From CAZVLE01 sp964627855 (GTDB taxonomy: Bacteria > Bacillota > Dethiobacteria > DTU022), in NCBI GenBank assembly GCA_964627855.1, contig CAZVLE010000093.1, forward strand, positions 1 through 56,903: a stretch of DNA of 56,903 nt, read 5' to 3'. Shown piece by piece: positions 24,591-34,050 of the stretch. Numbering within the stretch: position 1 is the first letter of the stretch; each line of letters opens with the position of its first letter. A program made the position numbers and the translations under genes. The notes beneath the pieces were generated by a model. It did not search any database. It was not told the origin of the DNA and worked only from the letters and a program-made list of their open reading frames with translations.

Positions 24591-26078
24591 ATGAAATTGT
24601 ACCAACATACAGCCGCGGAATTGAGCCGGCTGCTGCAAAGGAAAGAAGTTGCCTCGGTAGAGGTTGTGCAGAGTTTTCTGGGGCGAATTGAAGAAGTTGA
24701 ACCTTACCTCCACGCCTTTATAACTCATACGCCGGCCCAGGCACTTGAAACCGCCCGCAGGGTTGACGAACAGAGAATACGTGGCGAGAAGCTGCATCCC
24801 CTTGCCGGTGTGCCTATTGCGATCAAGGATAATATATGTGTCGAGGGCTTACCTGCGACCTGTGCATCACGTATCCTTGAAAACTATGTGCCTCCCTACG
24901 ATGCTACCGTAGTCAAAGCTTTGAAAAAAGTCGGCATGCCCCTGCTCGGGAAAACGAACATGGATGAATTTGCCATGGGCTCTTCAACTGAAAATTCAGC
25001 TTTTTTTGCCACTCATAATCCATGGGACCTTGAGCGTGTGCCGGGTGGATCGAGTGGCGGGTCAGCCGTGGCTGTATCTGCCGGGATGGCCCCTCTGGCT
25101 CTCGGTTCTGATACCGGGGGGTCGATTCGGCAGCCGGCTTCATTCTGTGGTCTGGTCGGATTACGGCCAACTTACGGCAGGGTCTCCAGGAACGGCTTGA
25201 TCGCTTTTGCTTCATCCCTTGACCAGATTGGTCCCTTCTCCTTAACTGCTCTTGACAGTGCCATGCTAATGATGGTTTTAGCCGGCTCTGATCCGCTTGA
25301 TTCTACTTCTTTACCTGAAACAGTACCCGATTATACTGCTTTTCAGGAAGAAAGTCTTGGTCAGGTAACCGTTGGGGTAATTGAGCAAAATATCGCTGAA
25401 GGTTTTGATCCTGAAGTTACTGCTGCAGTTCACAGGGTAACTGCCATGCTCGAAGAAGAGGGTGCGGATATTACCAAAGTTTCTTTACCGCTAATTGATT
25501 ACGGACTGGGTGCTTATTACCTGATCGCTCCGTCTGAAGCCAGTTCTAACCTGGGACGTTATGACGGGGTGCGTTATGGCTACAGTGCCAATGGGGAGGA
25601 TCTTGAGGCGATGTTTCGCAGGACAAGAGGCAAAGGTTTTGGCCCTGAAGTTAAGCGCAGGATTATGATTGGCACCTATGCTTTAAGTGCGGGCTATTAT
25701 GATGCCTACTACCTGCAGGCAATGAAGGTCAGGACCCTGATTCGCCGTGATTACGCCAATGCTTTTCAGAAGTGTGATCTCTTGATTGGGGCAACTACTC
25801 CGACTCCCGCTTTTAAGCTGGGTGAAAAGACAGCCGATCCACTGCAGATGTACCTTTCAGATATTTGCAATATTACTGATGCCCTGGCCGGCATTCCTTC
25901 ACTTTCCATCCCCGCCGGCCTGAATTCTGCTCACCTGCCTCTGGGAGTGCAGCTGGCAGCTCCTCCCCTGCAGGAAGGCTTACTTTTCAGGGTTGCCGCC
26001 TTCCTGGAACGAAAGAATGAAGCGCCTGTACAACGGCCACGGGTTAAAATCCCCGCAAAGGGGGACTGTCATGAGTAA
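24591..26078 (+). CDS. gatA: Asp-tRNA(Asn)/Glu-tRNA(Gln) amidotransferase subunit A
   Basis: A 495-residue amidase-signature enzyme that releases ammonia from glutamine for tRNA-bound Glu or Asp. The Lys-Ser-Ser triad is visible: Lys79 in GVPIAIKDNI, a Ser in SSGGSAVAVSAG (about 155) and a Ser in SDTGGSIRQPA (about 178). The substrate motif FAMGSSTENSAF is also present. I chose the ATG at 24591, 5 nt after GAGGA. It implies that one or both of Gln-tRNA(Gln) and Asn-tRNA(Asn) are made by transamidation here. Confidence 0.96.
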   Translation: MKLYQHTAAELSRLLQRKEVASVEVVQSFLGRIEEVEPYLHAFITHTPAQALETARRVDEQRIRGEKLHPLAGVPIAIKDNICVEGLPATCASRILENYVPPYDATVVKALKKVGMPLLGKTNMDEFAMGSSTENSAFFATHNPWDLERVPGGSSGGSAVAVSAGMAPLALGSDTGGSIRQPASFCGLVGLRPTYGRVSRNGLIAFASSLDQIGPFSLTALDSAMLMMVLAGSDPLDSTSLPETVPDYTAFQEESLGQVTVGVIEQNIAEGFDPEVTAAVHRVTAMLEEEGADITKVSLPLIDYGLGAYYLIAPSEASSNLGRYDGVRYGYSANGEDLEAMFRRTRGKGFGPEVKRRIMIGTYALSAGYYDAYYLQAMKVRTLIRRDYANAFQKCDLLIGATTPTPAFKLGEKTADPLQMYLSDICNITDALAGIPSLSIPAGLNSAHLPLGVQLAAPPLQEGLLFRVAAFLERKNEAPVQRPRVKIPAKGDCHE

Positions 26079-27510
26079 TTACGAGATTGTAATTGGTCTG
26101 GAAATTCACCTTGAGCTGCAAACACGTTCTAAGCTTTTTTGTGCTTGCAGCACCGCATTTGGCCATGAGGCAAACGTCAACTGCTGCCCGGTATGCCTGG
26201 GGTTGCCCGGAACTCTGCCGGTTCTTAATCGCCGCGCTATTGAGCTGGCGGTTGTTGCTGCCCTGGCCTTAAATAGCGAGGTTCAGCCAAGGAGCCGTTT
26301 TGATCGGAAAAATTATTTCTATCCCGATCTGCCTAAGGCCTACCAGATTTCGCAGTTTGACCAGCCCCTCGCCAGGGGAGGCTTCCTGGAAATTGATTTT
26401 GAAGGCGGGTGCCGCAGTGTGCATCTGGAGAGGGTCCATCTTGAAGAGGAGGCGGGAAAATTGATCCATGCCGGAGAATCAATTCTTGAGGCTGATTTTT
26501 CTCTGGTTGATTATAACCGTGCCGGTATCCCTCTCCTGGAAATTGTGACCAAACCTGATTTACGGTCTGGTCGTGAAGCAAAGCTTTTCCTGGAAGAATT
26601 GCGAACAACACTTCTCTATAGTGGGGTTTCTGATTGTAAAATGGAAGAAGGTTCGCTGCGCTGCGATGCCAATATATCGCTACGCCCGATCGGAAGCAGC
26701 GTTTTGGGCACAAAGGCGGAAGTGAAAAACATGAACTCTTTTCGTTCGGTTGAGTTGGCACTAAACTTTGAAGCCATGAGGCAAGAAGAAATCCTTAGCT
26801 CAGGTGGAAGCATTACCCAGGAAACCTGCCACTGGGACGAAGAAAAAAAAGAAACAATTGTGCTACGAGACAAGGAAGGATCATCTGATTATCGCTATTT
26901 CCCAGAACCCGATCTTTTACCGCTTCTTCTTGAAGATTCCTTTATTGAAGAGATGGCTGCAACTTTGCCGGAGTTACCCAGCCGGCGGCGCAGTCGATTG
27001 CAAGAGCAATATAAACTGAACATCAGTGACGCAGCCCTATTTACCGATAACCGGGACCTGGGTCTGTTTTTCGAGCAGGCGGCCGAACTTTATAACGATT
27101 ATCAGAACCTGGCCAAGTGGGTTAAGGGTGATTTATTATATCAGGCTCGTGAGACGGGTAAAAGCCTCGGATCTATCAATCCAGGCCTCCTGGTTGAGCT
27201 GCTAGAGCTTATAGATAGTGGTCAAATCAATCGGCCCACTGCTAAAGAATTGCTGGCTGAAATGGTACTGAGCGGGGATAGCCCGAAGATGCTGATGCAG
27301 GCAAAAGGTCTGGGCATGATTTCCGGTGATGATAACCTTTTACCCCTGGTTGAGCAGGTTATTTCAGAAAATCCGGATGCTGTTGAGAATTATCGGCAGG
27401 GTAAAGAAAAAGCTATTGCTTTCCTTGTCGGAAAGGTGATGGCTTTAAGTGGGGGTAGGGCCGATCCGGGCCAACTAAACAGGATGATCAGAGAAAAAAT
27501 TAGTTCTTGA
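26071..27510 (+). CDS. gatB: Asp-tRNA(Asn)/Glu-tRNA(Gln) amidotransferase subunit B
   Basis: A 479-residue GatB, the kinase and transamidase subunit that activates the tRNA-bound acid with ATP. It opens YEIVIGLEIHLELQT and shows the zinc-site cysteines (FCACS, CCPVCLGLPG), RFDRKNYFYPDLPKAYQISQ and the C-terminal YqeY-like tail (about 330-479) that binds tRNA. The ATG overlaps the gatA stop in ATGAGTAA, with AAAGGGGG upstream. A longer frame extends back into gatA but has no homology. Confidence 0.96.
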   Translation: MSNYEIVIGLEIHLELQTRSKLFCACSTAFGHEANVNCCPVCLGLPGTLPVLNRRAIELAVVAALALNSEVQPRSRFDRKNYFYPDLPKAYQISQFDQPLARGGFLEIDFEGGCRSVHLERVHLEEEAGKLIHAGESILEADFSLVDYNRAGIPLLEIVTKPDLRSGREAKLFLEELRTTLLYSGVSDCKMEEGSLRCDANISLRPIGSSVLGTKAEVKNMNSFRSVELALNFEAMRQEEILSSGGSITQETCHWDEEKKETIVLRDKEGSSDYRYFPEPDLLPLLLEDSFIEEMAATLPELPSRRRSRLQEQYKLNISDAALFTDNRDLGLFFEQAAELYNDYQNLAKWVKGDLLYQARETGKSLGSINPGLLVELLELIDSGQINRPTAKELLAEMVLSGDSPKMLMQAKGLGMISGDDNLLPLVEQVISENPDAVENYRQGKEKAIAFLVGKVMALSGGRADPGQLNRMIREKISS

Positions 27511-27525
27511 CAGGTGGTGTATAGA

Positions 27526-28839
27526 ATGATTCAAAAAGGCGGACTGGTTGTAGTTGGCGCACAGTGGGGCGATGAAGGAAAGGGCAAGGTCATTGATTAC
27601 CTGGCAACAGAATCCGATGTGGTGGTTCGCTTTCAGGGTGGCGATAATGCCGGCCATACAGTTGTTTACGGGGCTAATGTTTTTAAATTGCATCATGTTC
27701 CTTCCGGTATTCTTAATGCTCGGACACTTTGTTTGCTTGGCAATGGCATGGTTATTAACCCGCTGGTTTTGATTAGAGAACTTGAAGAACTAGAAAAGCG
27801 GGGTATCGATACGGCCAATCTCAGGATCAGTGGCCGGGCCCAGGTGATTATGGCCTATCATCAGGCTCTTGATGAAGCCAACGAGGCATTACTGGGTGAA
27901 AAGAAGATTGGTACAACCGGTCGTGGTATCGGTCCTGCTTATGCCGACAAAGCCCTGCGTCGGGGGGTTAGGGCCATTGATATGGTCGATCCCAAACATT
28001 TTCGGGATAGAATTAATGAAATATTGCCGCTGCAAAACCGCATTTTACGTGAAATTTATAATCACCCCGGTTATGATGTCGAAGAACTGATTGCGCTCTA
28101 CGAGCCTGCCCTGGAAAGGCTAAGTCCCCTGGTTTGCGATGTTTCACTTCTCCTGGAAGAACATTTTGCTGCCGGTAAGAAAATACTTTTTGAAGGAGCC
28201 CAGGGTGCGCTGCTCGACATTGATCACGGTACTTATCCCTTTGTTACCTCATCATCAACCGTTGCCGCCGCAGCATCTAGCGGCAGTGGCCTGGGACCCC
28301 ATTATCTTAAAGAAGTGCTTGGCGTAATCAAGGCTTATACAACACGGGTCGGTAGCGGACCGTTTCCAACTGAAGACAGTGCTGAAGCAGGTGACCAGTT
28401 AAGAGAACATGGCAATGAATACGGCACAACAACGGGGCGCCCACGGCGCTGCGGTTGGTTTGATGCGGTTATCGCCCGGTATGCTGCAAGAATAAACGGA
28501 TTGACCGGGTTGGCGGTAACCAAGTTAGACGTCTTGAGCGGTATGGACCAGGTAAAAATGGCGGTTAACTATAAATGCCAGGGAAGTGAGATCAGTGATT
28601 TTCCCATCAGTATGGACAAGTTAAAGGATTGTTCACCGGTTTATGAAACTCTTCCAGGATGGGATGAAGATATATCAGGTGTACGCCGATATTCTGACCT
28701 GCCGTCAGCGGCACGCCGATTTCTGAAGACAGTTGAAGATTCAGTGGGGGTCAGGATTGAGCTTGTTTCGGTTGGTGCTGATCGCTCACAGACCATCATT
28801 TGTCCCGGATCCGGTTTGGAGAGATGGATTTCCGGTTAA
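27526..28839 (+). CDS. purA: Adenylosuccinate synthetase
   Basis: A 437-residue enzyme joining IMP and aspartate with GTP in AMP synthesis. It has the GTP loop GAQWGDEGKGK at about 10-20, GGDNAGHTVV, GTTGRGIGPAYADK, and the IMP/aspartate region TTTGRPRRCGWFD near 305. The ATG at 27526 follows AGGTGG at 8 nt. It is 15 nt after gatB and probably shares the transcript. A poly-A/T stretch right after the stop (GGTTA...TAACC) may act as a weak terminator. Confidence 0.96.
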   Translation: MIQKGGLVVVGAQWGDEGKGKVIDYLATESDVVVRFQGGDNAGHTVVYGANVFKLHHVPSGILNARTLCLLGNGMVINPLVLIRELEELEKRGIDTANLRISGRAQVIMAYHQALDEANEALLGEKKIGTTGRGIGPAYADKALRRGVRAIDMVDPKHFRDRINEILPLQNRILREIYNHPGYDVEELIALYEPALERLSPLVCDVSLLLEEHFAAGKKILFEGAQGALLDIDHGTYPFVTSSSTVAAAASSGSGLGPHYLKEVLGVIKAYTTRVGSGPFPTEDSAEAGDQLREHGNEYGTTTGRPRRCGWFDAVIARYAARINGLTGLAVTKLDVLSGMDQVKMAVNYKCQGSEISDFPISMDKLKDCSPVYETLPGWDEDISGVRRYSDLPSAARRFLKTVEDSVGVRIELVSVGADRSQTIICPGSGLERWISG

Positions 28840-28958
28840 AAAAAAATAACCGCTTGCAGGATTATCCCTTATAGCAGTCGAATTGTAGAGGTTAATTTCT
28901 AATTTTCGAACGATACTCTAAGTTATAAACAACTACTTTTATAGGGGAGGGATCTTAT

Positions 28959-29465
28959 TTGCACAGTATCCGCGTTTCTATTAAGATCATTATTAGTTTT
29001 CTTTTCTCAATAACCGTTTTATTGACTTTCATTACCATATCGTTATTTGGCGTTAAAGCTGAGGATACAGTTCGCCTGATTGTAACTGAGGCAACCGGCC
29101 TGCAGCGCGAGATGGTGGTTTTTTATGCTGACTTGCAGCCACTGATGATCCATAATGTATTCTGGTTATGTCTGGCTGGGTTTGGTTTTATGCTTATCTT
29201 CCTTTATTTTATCGATCATAGTTTCAAGGGATTTCTTGCTCCCGGTATACTTTCTCTGGCTATTACTGTTTTTCTTGCTGTTATGGTTGCAGCATCCTAT
29301 GGCAGTATCCAGAAATTTATCGGACCCTCTACCGATTTATACATCCAAACTGCCGTCGATCGTTTCAGGCAGGCTGCTTACGCAATGTTTGTCTTTGGAA
29401 TAGCATTAGTTGCTCTTTCCCGTTGGGGGGATAAAATATTTAAAAGATCTAAAAAGACTGCTTAA
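28959..29465 (+). CDS. Hypothetical four-helix membrane protein
   Basis: I do not recognise this family. The 168 residues contain about four membrane helices (9-30, 66-86, 92-113 and 137-155), a loop of 35 residues after the first helix, and a basic tail ending KRSKKTA. The start is TTG at 28959 with a strong GGGGAGG 8 nt upstream, so translation is credible. It stands alone between purA and a long inverted-repeat region. Confidence 0.6.
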   Translation: MHSIRVSIKIIISFLFSITVLLTFITISLFGVKAEDTVRLIVTEATGLQREMVVFYADLQPLMIHNVFWLCLAGFGFMLIFLYFIDHSFKGFLAPGILSLAITVFLAVMVAASYGSIQKFIGPSTDLYIQTAVDRFRQAAYAMFVFGIALVALSRWGDKIFKRSKKTA

Positions 29466-29474
29466 TGATTAAAG

Positions 29475-29632
29475 GCATGAGATCTTTTCGCCATGTTTTT
29501 AGCAGCGGGAGCCCCTGAAAAGGGTTGAAAGGTAACATATTGTAAATCACTATAACCCCCTTCCTACGGCCGCTTTTTCTTCGTTCTTTTGTGGAACGGA
29601 AGGGCCAGGGTGGGGGGTAAAAAGATCTATGC
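29475..29632. repeat. Nested inverted-repeat element, about 158 bp
   Basis: The outer arms GCAT(g)AGATCTTTT (29475-29488) and AAAAGATCTATGC (29620-29632) pair over 13 bp with one bulged base. Inside, ACCCCC (29555-29560) pairs with GGGGGT (29613-29618), and CTTCGTTC (29579-29586) with GAACG-GAAG (29594-29602). No coding frame fits. It could be a small non-autonomous mobile element, a structured RNA or a double terminator. It directly follows the membrane protein stop. Confidence 0.6.
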
Positions 29633-29643
29633 ATTGCTAAAAG

Positions 29644-29721
29644 GTAACTGCTCAGTTAAGTATATGGGCAGCCTGGTCACCTTGGAACAGCCGTACACTT
29701 AAATTATAGCTGAGCAGTTAC
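29644..29721. repeat. Second inverted-repeat element, 78 bp, 12-bp perfect ends
   Basis: GTAACTGCTCAG (29644-29655) and CTGAGCAGTTAC (29710-29721) are perfect inverted copies. Just inside, TTAAGT (29656-29661) pairs with ACTTAA (29697-29702). The centre has no coding potential. The form resembles a small MITE or an insertion sequence end pair. It lies 11 bp from the previous element and about 40 bp before yhaO. No clear target duplication is seen. Confidence 0.6.
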
Positions 29722-29762
29722 GTTAGAAGATTAAGAGCCACTGCTAGGGGAGAGCATCTAGC

Positions 29763-30833
29763 TTGAAATTACTGCATACGGCAGATCTTCATTTAACGGA
29801 AGATAACCCCGAACGATGGGCAGCGTTGGATCAACTGGTAGAAGTAGCGCGGCGTGAAAATGCAGCGGCTCTCCTTATAGCCGGAGACCTTTTTGATCAC
29901 CATGTCGATGCTGACAGGCTCCGGCCTGCGCTGGCTAAAGTCCTCGGTGGCGAAAAGTTTAAGACGGTCATTTTACCCGGCAACCATGATCATGCAGCAT
30001 ATAGCAGCGGGCTTTATTTTGGAGCTGCTGTATCTGTAATAGATAATTGGCAAGAGCCTTTGCAAATTGATAAAGCCTTATTATGGGGCTTACCCTATGA
30101 AAAAATATCCGGTGAACGGCTTGTTGAACGTTTGCGGTTAATGGGTAGCATGATGGATAAGAACGATTGCAATATATTGCTTTTTCATGGTGAACTGCTT
30201 GATGCTTATTATTCCAGGAGTGACATGGGTGATGAAGGTGATCAGCGTTACATGCCGGTTAACCTAACTTACTTCAAGACCCTACCCATTCGCTATGTAC
30301 TGGCAGGGCATTTTCATTCACGCTATGCAGCCTATAACTTACCAAATGAGGGGCTTTTTATTTACCCAGGTTCACCTGTTGCCATCACCAGGCGTGAGAC
30401 GGGCAGGCGTGTTGCCAACCTGGTTGCTATCAACGAAGCTCCCGTTGAAATTGCCCTTAATACCTATCATTTTGAAGAGCTGAATCTCACGCTTGACCCT
30501 TTTGACCCTGTTGATCCGCTTGTTCTGCTCGAGCAAAAAATGCGTCAGATTGATGCTCAGGCTGTTATTAAACTAACAATAAGGGGTCTTTTCAATGGAG
30601 TTGCTCTTGGTAAAAGCGAGGTTGAGCTTGCCGAAGCATTGAGAAAAATAGCGGGTAATCGCCTGGCCGGAGATCCGGTCGAATCATTTTATGATGTCAG
30701 GCATGTCCTTGAAGACGATCTATTTAAAGAGTTTAAGCTGAGGCTGGAGCAAAGCGATTGCAGCCCGGACATTAAAACGACAGTTGAAGGAATGGTTATC
30801 GAAGCCTTCAGGGTGGTGAAAGTTTGTTCCTGA
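29763..30833 (+). CDS. yhaO: DNA repair metallophosphoesterase, YhaO/SbcD-like
   Basis: A 356-residue calcineurin-type phosphoesterase related to Mre11/SbcD nucleases. The five metal motifs are present: HTADLHL (5-11), AGDLFDHH (about 40-47), GNHDH (about 75-79), FHGEL and GHFHSR. The C-terminal 130 residues are a capping region. It overlaps the next gene, a YhaN-like ATPase, by 10 nt, the same pairing as in Bacillus. The pair probably forms a membrane-associated SbcCD-like complex that processes DNA ends. Start is TTG at 29763 after GGGGAGAG. Confidence 0.85.
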   Translation: MKLLHTADLHLTEDNPERWAALDQLVEVARRENAAALLIAGDLFDHHVDADRLRPALAKVLGGEKFKTVILPGNHDHAAYSSGLYFGAAVSVIDNWQEPLQIDKALLWGLPYEKISGERLVERLRLMGSMMDKNDCNILLFHGELLDAYYSRSDMGDEGDQRYMPVNLTYFKTLPIRYVLAGHFHSRYAAYNLPNEGLFIYPGSPVAITRRETGRRVANLVAINEAPVEIALNTYHFEELNLTLDPFDPVDPLVLLEQKMRQIDAQAVIKLTIRGLFNGVALGKSEVELAEALRKIAGNRLAGDPVESFYDVRHVLEDDLFKEFKLRLEQSDCSPDIKTTVEGMVIEAFRVVKVCS

Positions 30834-33160
30834 AAGAGTTTGCCGTAAGCCGCTATGGCCCTCTTCCGGAAAGTGGTCGAAAACTGCTAACAGGCTTCAA
30901 CCTTTTTTACGGACCAAACGAAGAGGGTAAAACGCTTACCATCGATGCTCTCTTGAAAATGCTCTTAGGCAAATCTGCCGGACGTTCCTTTGAAGCAGTA
31001 AAAAGGGTGGAAGAGAAGCCTGAAGGTTATATTATTCTTGAAACCGGAGCTGAGAGAGAAGAAATCAAGTTGCCCGAAAAGGGTAACATAGCAGAATTGT
31101 TTGCTATGAGCGCTGCCGAGTTTGGAAATATTTTTATTATTCGCGATAGTGATCTATCCATAACAGGTGAAAATAATATTTACAGCGGGGTTACAGCCCG
31201 CCTTACCGGTATGCGCGGGGATGAAATAGCCAAATTGAAACTGCAAATACAGGAACAGGGCGGCATTACCGCCACAGGCGATTATACCAACCAGGCCCCA
31301 TATAAATTAAAAGATCGCCTTAAAAAAGCACAACTGCTGTTAAATAAAATTGCTCCACTTTATACGATGCTTCAGGAAGAAAGTTTCGATCGATTCGAAG
31401 AAGAACTGGCCCTCTGCAGGGAAAGTTCTGAACTAATAAAGAAAAAAATAAACCGCTACAGGGTTGCCCAGTCCAGGGATCGTTACAGGAAAGGTTTGGC
31501 TGCCCTGAATGAATTGGAGAAAGCCAGGGAGGATTATCAAAAGCTCGATCTGTTGCAAAAGGATGACTACGAGCAAATGCAGCGTGATCATTATAAGCTG
31601 GAACAGCTTAGCATGGAACGGCAAATTCTGGCAGATGAAGAGCAAGAAGGAAAAATTGCCATAGAAGGAGCCAGGGTAACATTACAGTCTGTCAGCATTG
31701 CCTTGAAACATAGTGAAGAACTTGAGAAGAAAGTTACTGATAATATCGATCCCCTGCTTACAGAATATGAAAAAATGAAGATAATCTATCTCAGGCACGA
31801 AACCCGGATTACAAACCCTTTTTTCAGCCCGGCCCTCGCTATCCTGGTTTTAATTATATTAATATCAAGCATTGGTTTGATTGTCAGACCTGGATGGTGG
31901 TTTGTCTTCATGCTTATAGGATCGGCCCCCCTTCTATCGCTGCTGGCCTGGGCTCGTTATTCCCTGCTTGACAAGAAAAGTAGATTAAGGGTTACTGAAG
32001 CAGTGATCTGTTCGAAGGCTGAAGAATTCGGTTTGCCGGCCGATACCATTTCTGTTGTTCGGATAAACATCGCCAGGTTGAAAAATGAACTTAACCAGAA
32101 AAGGGAAGACTACAAGACAGCTGACAGAGAAATGGAGTGGTGTAAGCGTACATTAACGGCCACAAAGGAAAGACTTGAACGAAATCGCCATGACATCGAA
32201 AAATTAGAGCAGAGGATTGCTGTAGCAAAGCAAAACCTGGGCATTAAGAGTCTTGAACATTTTTCCGGGCAGTTAAAACGCAAAGAAGAGCTGAGAGTTG
32301 AAGTGGAAAAACAAAAAAGTTTACTGGAGAGCCATTTTGGTAAGCCGGAAGACCATCTGCCTGAGCATGAAATAATTAGCTTCTGGAAAGCGAAAGTTGC
32401 AGAATTGAGTGATTATGCATCTTTTGAGGAAGACCTGGTGTATGATCACCTGGCCGTGAAAAAATTAAATGCTGAGCTGGAACAAATCGAAAATACCCTG
32501 GAAGAACTGCAGGAAAAAATGAAAGAATACCTTGACAGGTTGCGTGAGATTGGAAGAGAAGCGAACCTTATTTTACAGCATGACGAAAATAACTACTTGC
32601 CCTGCCAGACTATTCTCGACCTCAAAATGATTCGTCAAAAGCTCGACAGCTGGGTATCTACCCGGGAGAAGTACAAAGAAGCAGCTCTGGTTGCCCTGTC
32701 TTTGTTTGCAGATCTTGAGGCGGCGGAGGAAGAAAAGATAAGTGCTTTATTCGGTGAAGAAAGCGCTGTCAGCTCTTATTTCAAGATTATTTCCGGTGGT
32801 CATTACCGGCAGGTGATATTTGTAGGTAGTGATCAACCAATCAGGGTTGTGCGTCATGACGGAATGGAACTTGAAGCAGGCAAGCTGTCAGGTGGAGCCT
32901 ATGACCAGCTCTATTTTTCGATCAGGCTGGTCCTGGGCGAGAAATACCTGCGGGGCGAGAAAGGTTTTTTTATTCTTGACGATCCTTTCATCAAGGCGGA
33001 TCCGAACCGTCTGGAAACACTTTTTAATATGCTTTTCGATCTGGTTGCCACGGGCTGGCAAGTCCTCTATTTCAGCGCTAAGGGTGAGGTTCGAGATGCC
33101 CTCAGCAAGAAAGTTGCTGCCGGTGAGGTTAAGCAGTTTACTATAGATACGGAGCATTAG
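30824..33160 (+). CDS. yhaN: YhaN-like SMC/Rad50-type AAA ATPase
   Basis: A 778-residue SMC-like ATPase. It has an N-terminal Walker A (GPNEEGKT, 30-37) and long coiled coils (about 160-330 and 390-600). In between sits a hairpin of two membrane helices (about 335-385, SPALAILVLIILISS). The C-terminus has the ABC signature LSGG near 688 and Walker B FFILDDPF near 716. Bacillus YhaN has the same layout but is longer (about 960 residues), so the coiled coils are shorter here. The membrane hairpin would tether a DNA-end-processing complex with YhaO. Start is TTG at 30824 behind AGGGTGG. Confidence 0.85.
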   Translation: MFLKEFAVSRYGPLPESGRKLLTGFNLFYGPNEEGKTLTIDALLKMLLGKSAGRSFEAVKRVEEKPEGYIILETGAEREEIKLPEKGNIAELFAMSAAEFGNIFIIRDSDLSITGENNIYSGVTARLTGMRGDEIAKLKLQIQEQGGITATGDYTNQAPYKLKDRLKKAQLLLNKIAPLYTMLQEESFDRFEEELALCRESSELIKKKINRYRVAQSRDRYRKGLAALNELEKAREDYQKLDLLQKDDYEQMQRDHYKLEQLSMERQILADEEQEGKIAIEGARVTLQSVSIALKHSEELEKKVTDNIDPLLTEYEKMKIIYLRHETRITNPFFSPALAILVLIILISSIGLIVRPGWWFVFMLIGSAPLLSLLAWARYSLLDKKSRLRVTEAVICSKAEEFGLPADTISVVRINIARLKNELNQKREDYKTADREMEWCKRTLTATKERLERNRHDIEKLEQRIAVAKQNLGIKSLEHFSGQLKRKEELRVEVEKQKSLLESHFGKPEDHLPEHEIISFWKAKVAELSDYASFEEDLVYDHLAVKKLNAELEQIENTLEELQEKMKEYLDRLREIGREANLILQHDENNYLPCQTILDLKMIRQKLDSWVSTREKYKEAALVALSLFADLEAAEEEKISALFGEESAVSSYFKIISGGHYRQVIFVGSDQPIRVVRHDGMELEAGKLSGGAYDQLYFSIRLVLGEKYLRGEKGFFILDDPFIKADPNRLETLFNMLFDLVATGWQVLYFSAKGEVRDALSKKVAAGEVKQFTIDTEH

Positions 33161-33191
33161 ATGCGGTATGATTATAGCTGGAGGTGTAACA

Positions 33192-33941
33192 ATGCAATTA
33201 ACTGTAATGGGCTGTTATGGACCTTATCCTCCGGCAGGCGGAGCCTGCTCAGGTTACCTGATTAGGGATAGTGGTTTCAAACTTCTAATTGACTGCGGAA
33301 ATGGTGTGTTGAGTCGTTTGCAGGAACATATGGAGCTCTGGCAGCTTAGCGCTGTTGTACTCTCGCACCTTCATGCCGACCATTATTCAGATTTAATGAT
33401 CATGCGCTATGGACTCGAGATAGCTTATGAACAAGGTTTACGCAATGAGCCATTGCCACTTTATACTCCGGCTGAGCCGGTCGCTGAATTTGAACGACTG
33501 CCCTATAAAAATGCTTACACTGTAAAAGCGCTTTCATGTGAAGATGAACTGCTGATTGGACCATTCAAGATCAGCTTTCGGTTTGGTGTGCACGCCGTTC
33601 CATCGCTTGCTATGCGAATAGAGACAGAATCAGGAACCCTGGTTTACTCCGGTGACACCGAATATTATAATGGCCTGGAGGAGTTTGCAGCCGGAGCCAA
33701 CTTGTTTCTCTGTGAAGCAAATTATCTTGAAAAGGATATTGCAGAAGGGTTGCAAAATCACCTCAGTTCTGCCCAGGCTGCTCAAATTGCTGCCGCAGCA
33801 GGGGTAGACCGGTTGTTGCTGACGCACCAGCATCCCGAACGCAGAATTGCAGCTTCACTGGATGAAGCGAAGAAATATTACCCCTCGGTCAAGACAGCCA
33901 GAGAAGGATTTACTTACGATATTTCAGGCAGCAGCAAATAA
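33192..33941 (+). CDS. MBL-fold metallohydrolase (RNase Z/YhfI-like)
   Basis: A 249-residue metallo-beta-lactamase-fold protein. It shows GACSGYLIRD, the metal motif SHLHADHYSD (about 58-67), YSGDTEYY for the bridging aspartate, and a late LLLTHQHP. The fold and the N-terminal CSGYLI-type strand match RNase Z-like proteins such as YhfI, but the tRNase exosite is absent, so tRNA processing is unlikely. The ATG at 33192 follows GGAGGTG. It lies 31 nt after yhaN and may belong to the same transcript. The substrate is unknown. Confidence 0.78.
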   Translation: MQLTVMGCYGPYPPAGGACSGYLIRDSGFKLLIDCGNGVLSRLQEHMELWQLSAVVLSHLHADHYSDLMIMRYGLEIAYEQGLRNEPLPLYTPAEPVAEFERLPYKNAYTVKALSCEDELLIGPFKISFRFGVHAVPSLAMRIETESGTLVYSGDTEYYNGLEEFAAGANLFLCEANYLEKDIAEGLQNHLSSAQAAQIAAAAGVDRLLLTHQHPERRIAASLDEAKKYYPSVKTAREGFTYDISGSSK

Positions 33942-34050
33942 TCTGGTTTTTCTAGGCAATCAGATGTGGGTGGCAATAGCGCCATCATTCTGGCGACCTT
34001 AAGTTTATAGCCGTGCTGTTACGATGCTAATGTTCTAAGGAGGAGAAAAG

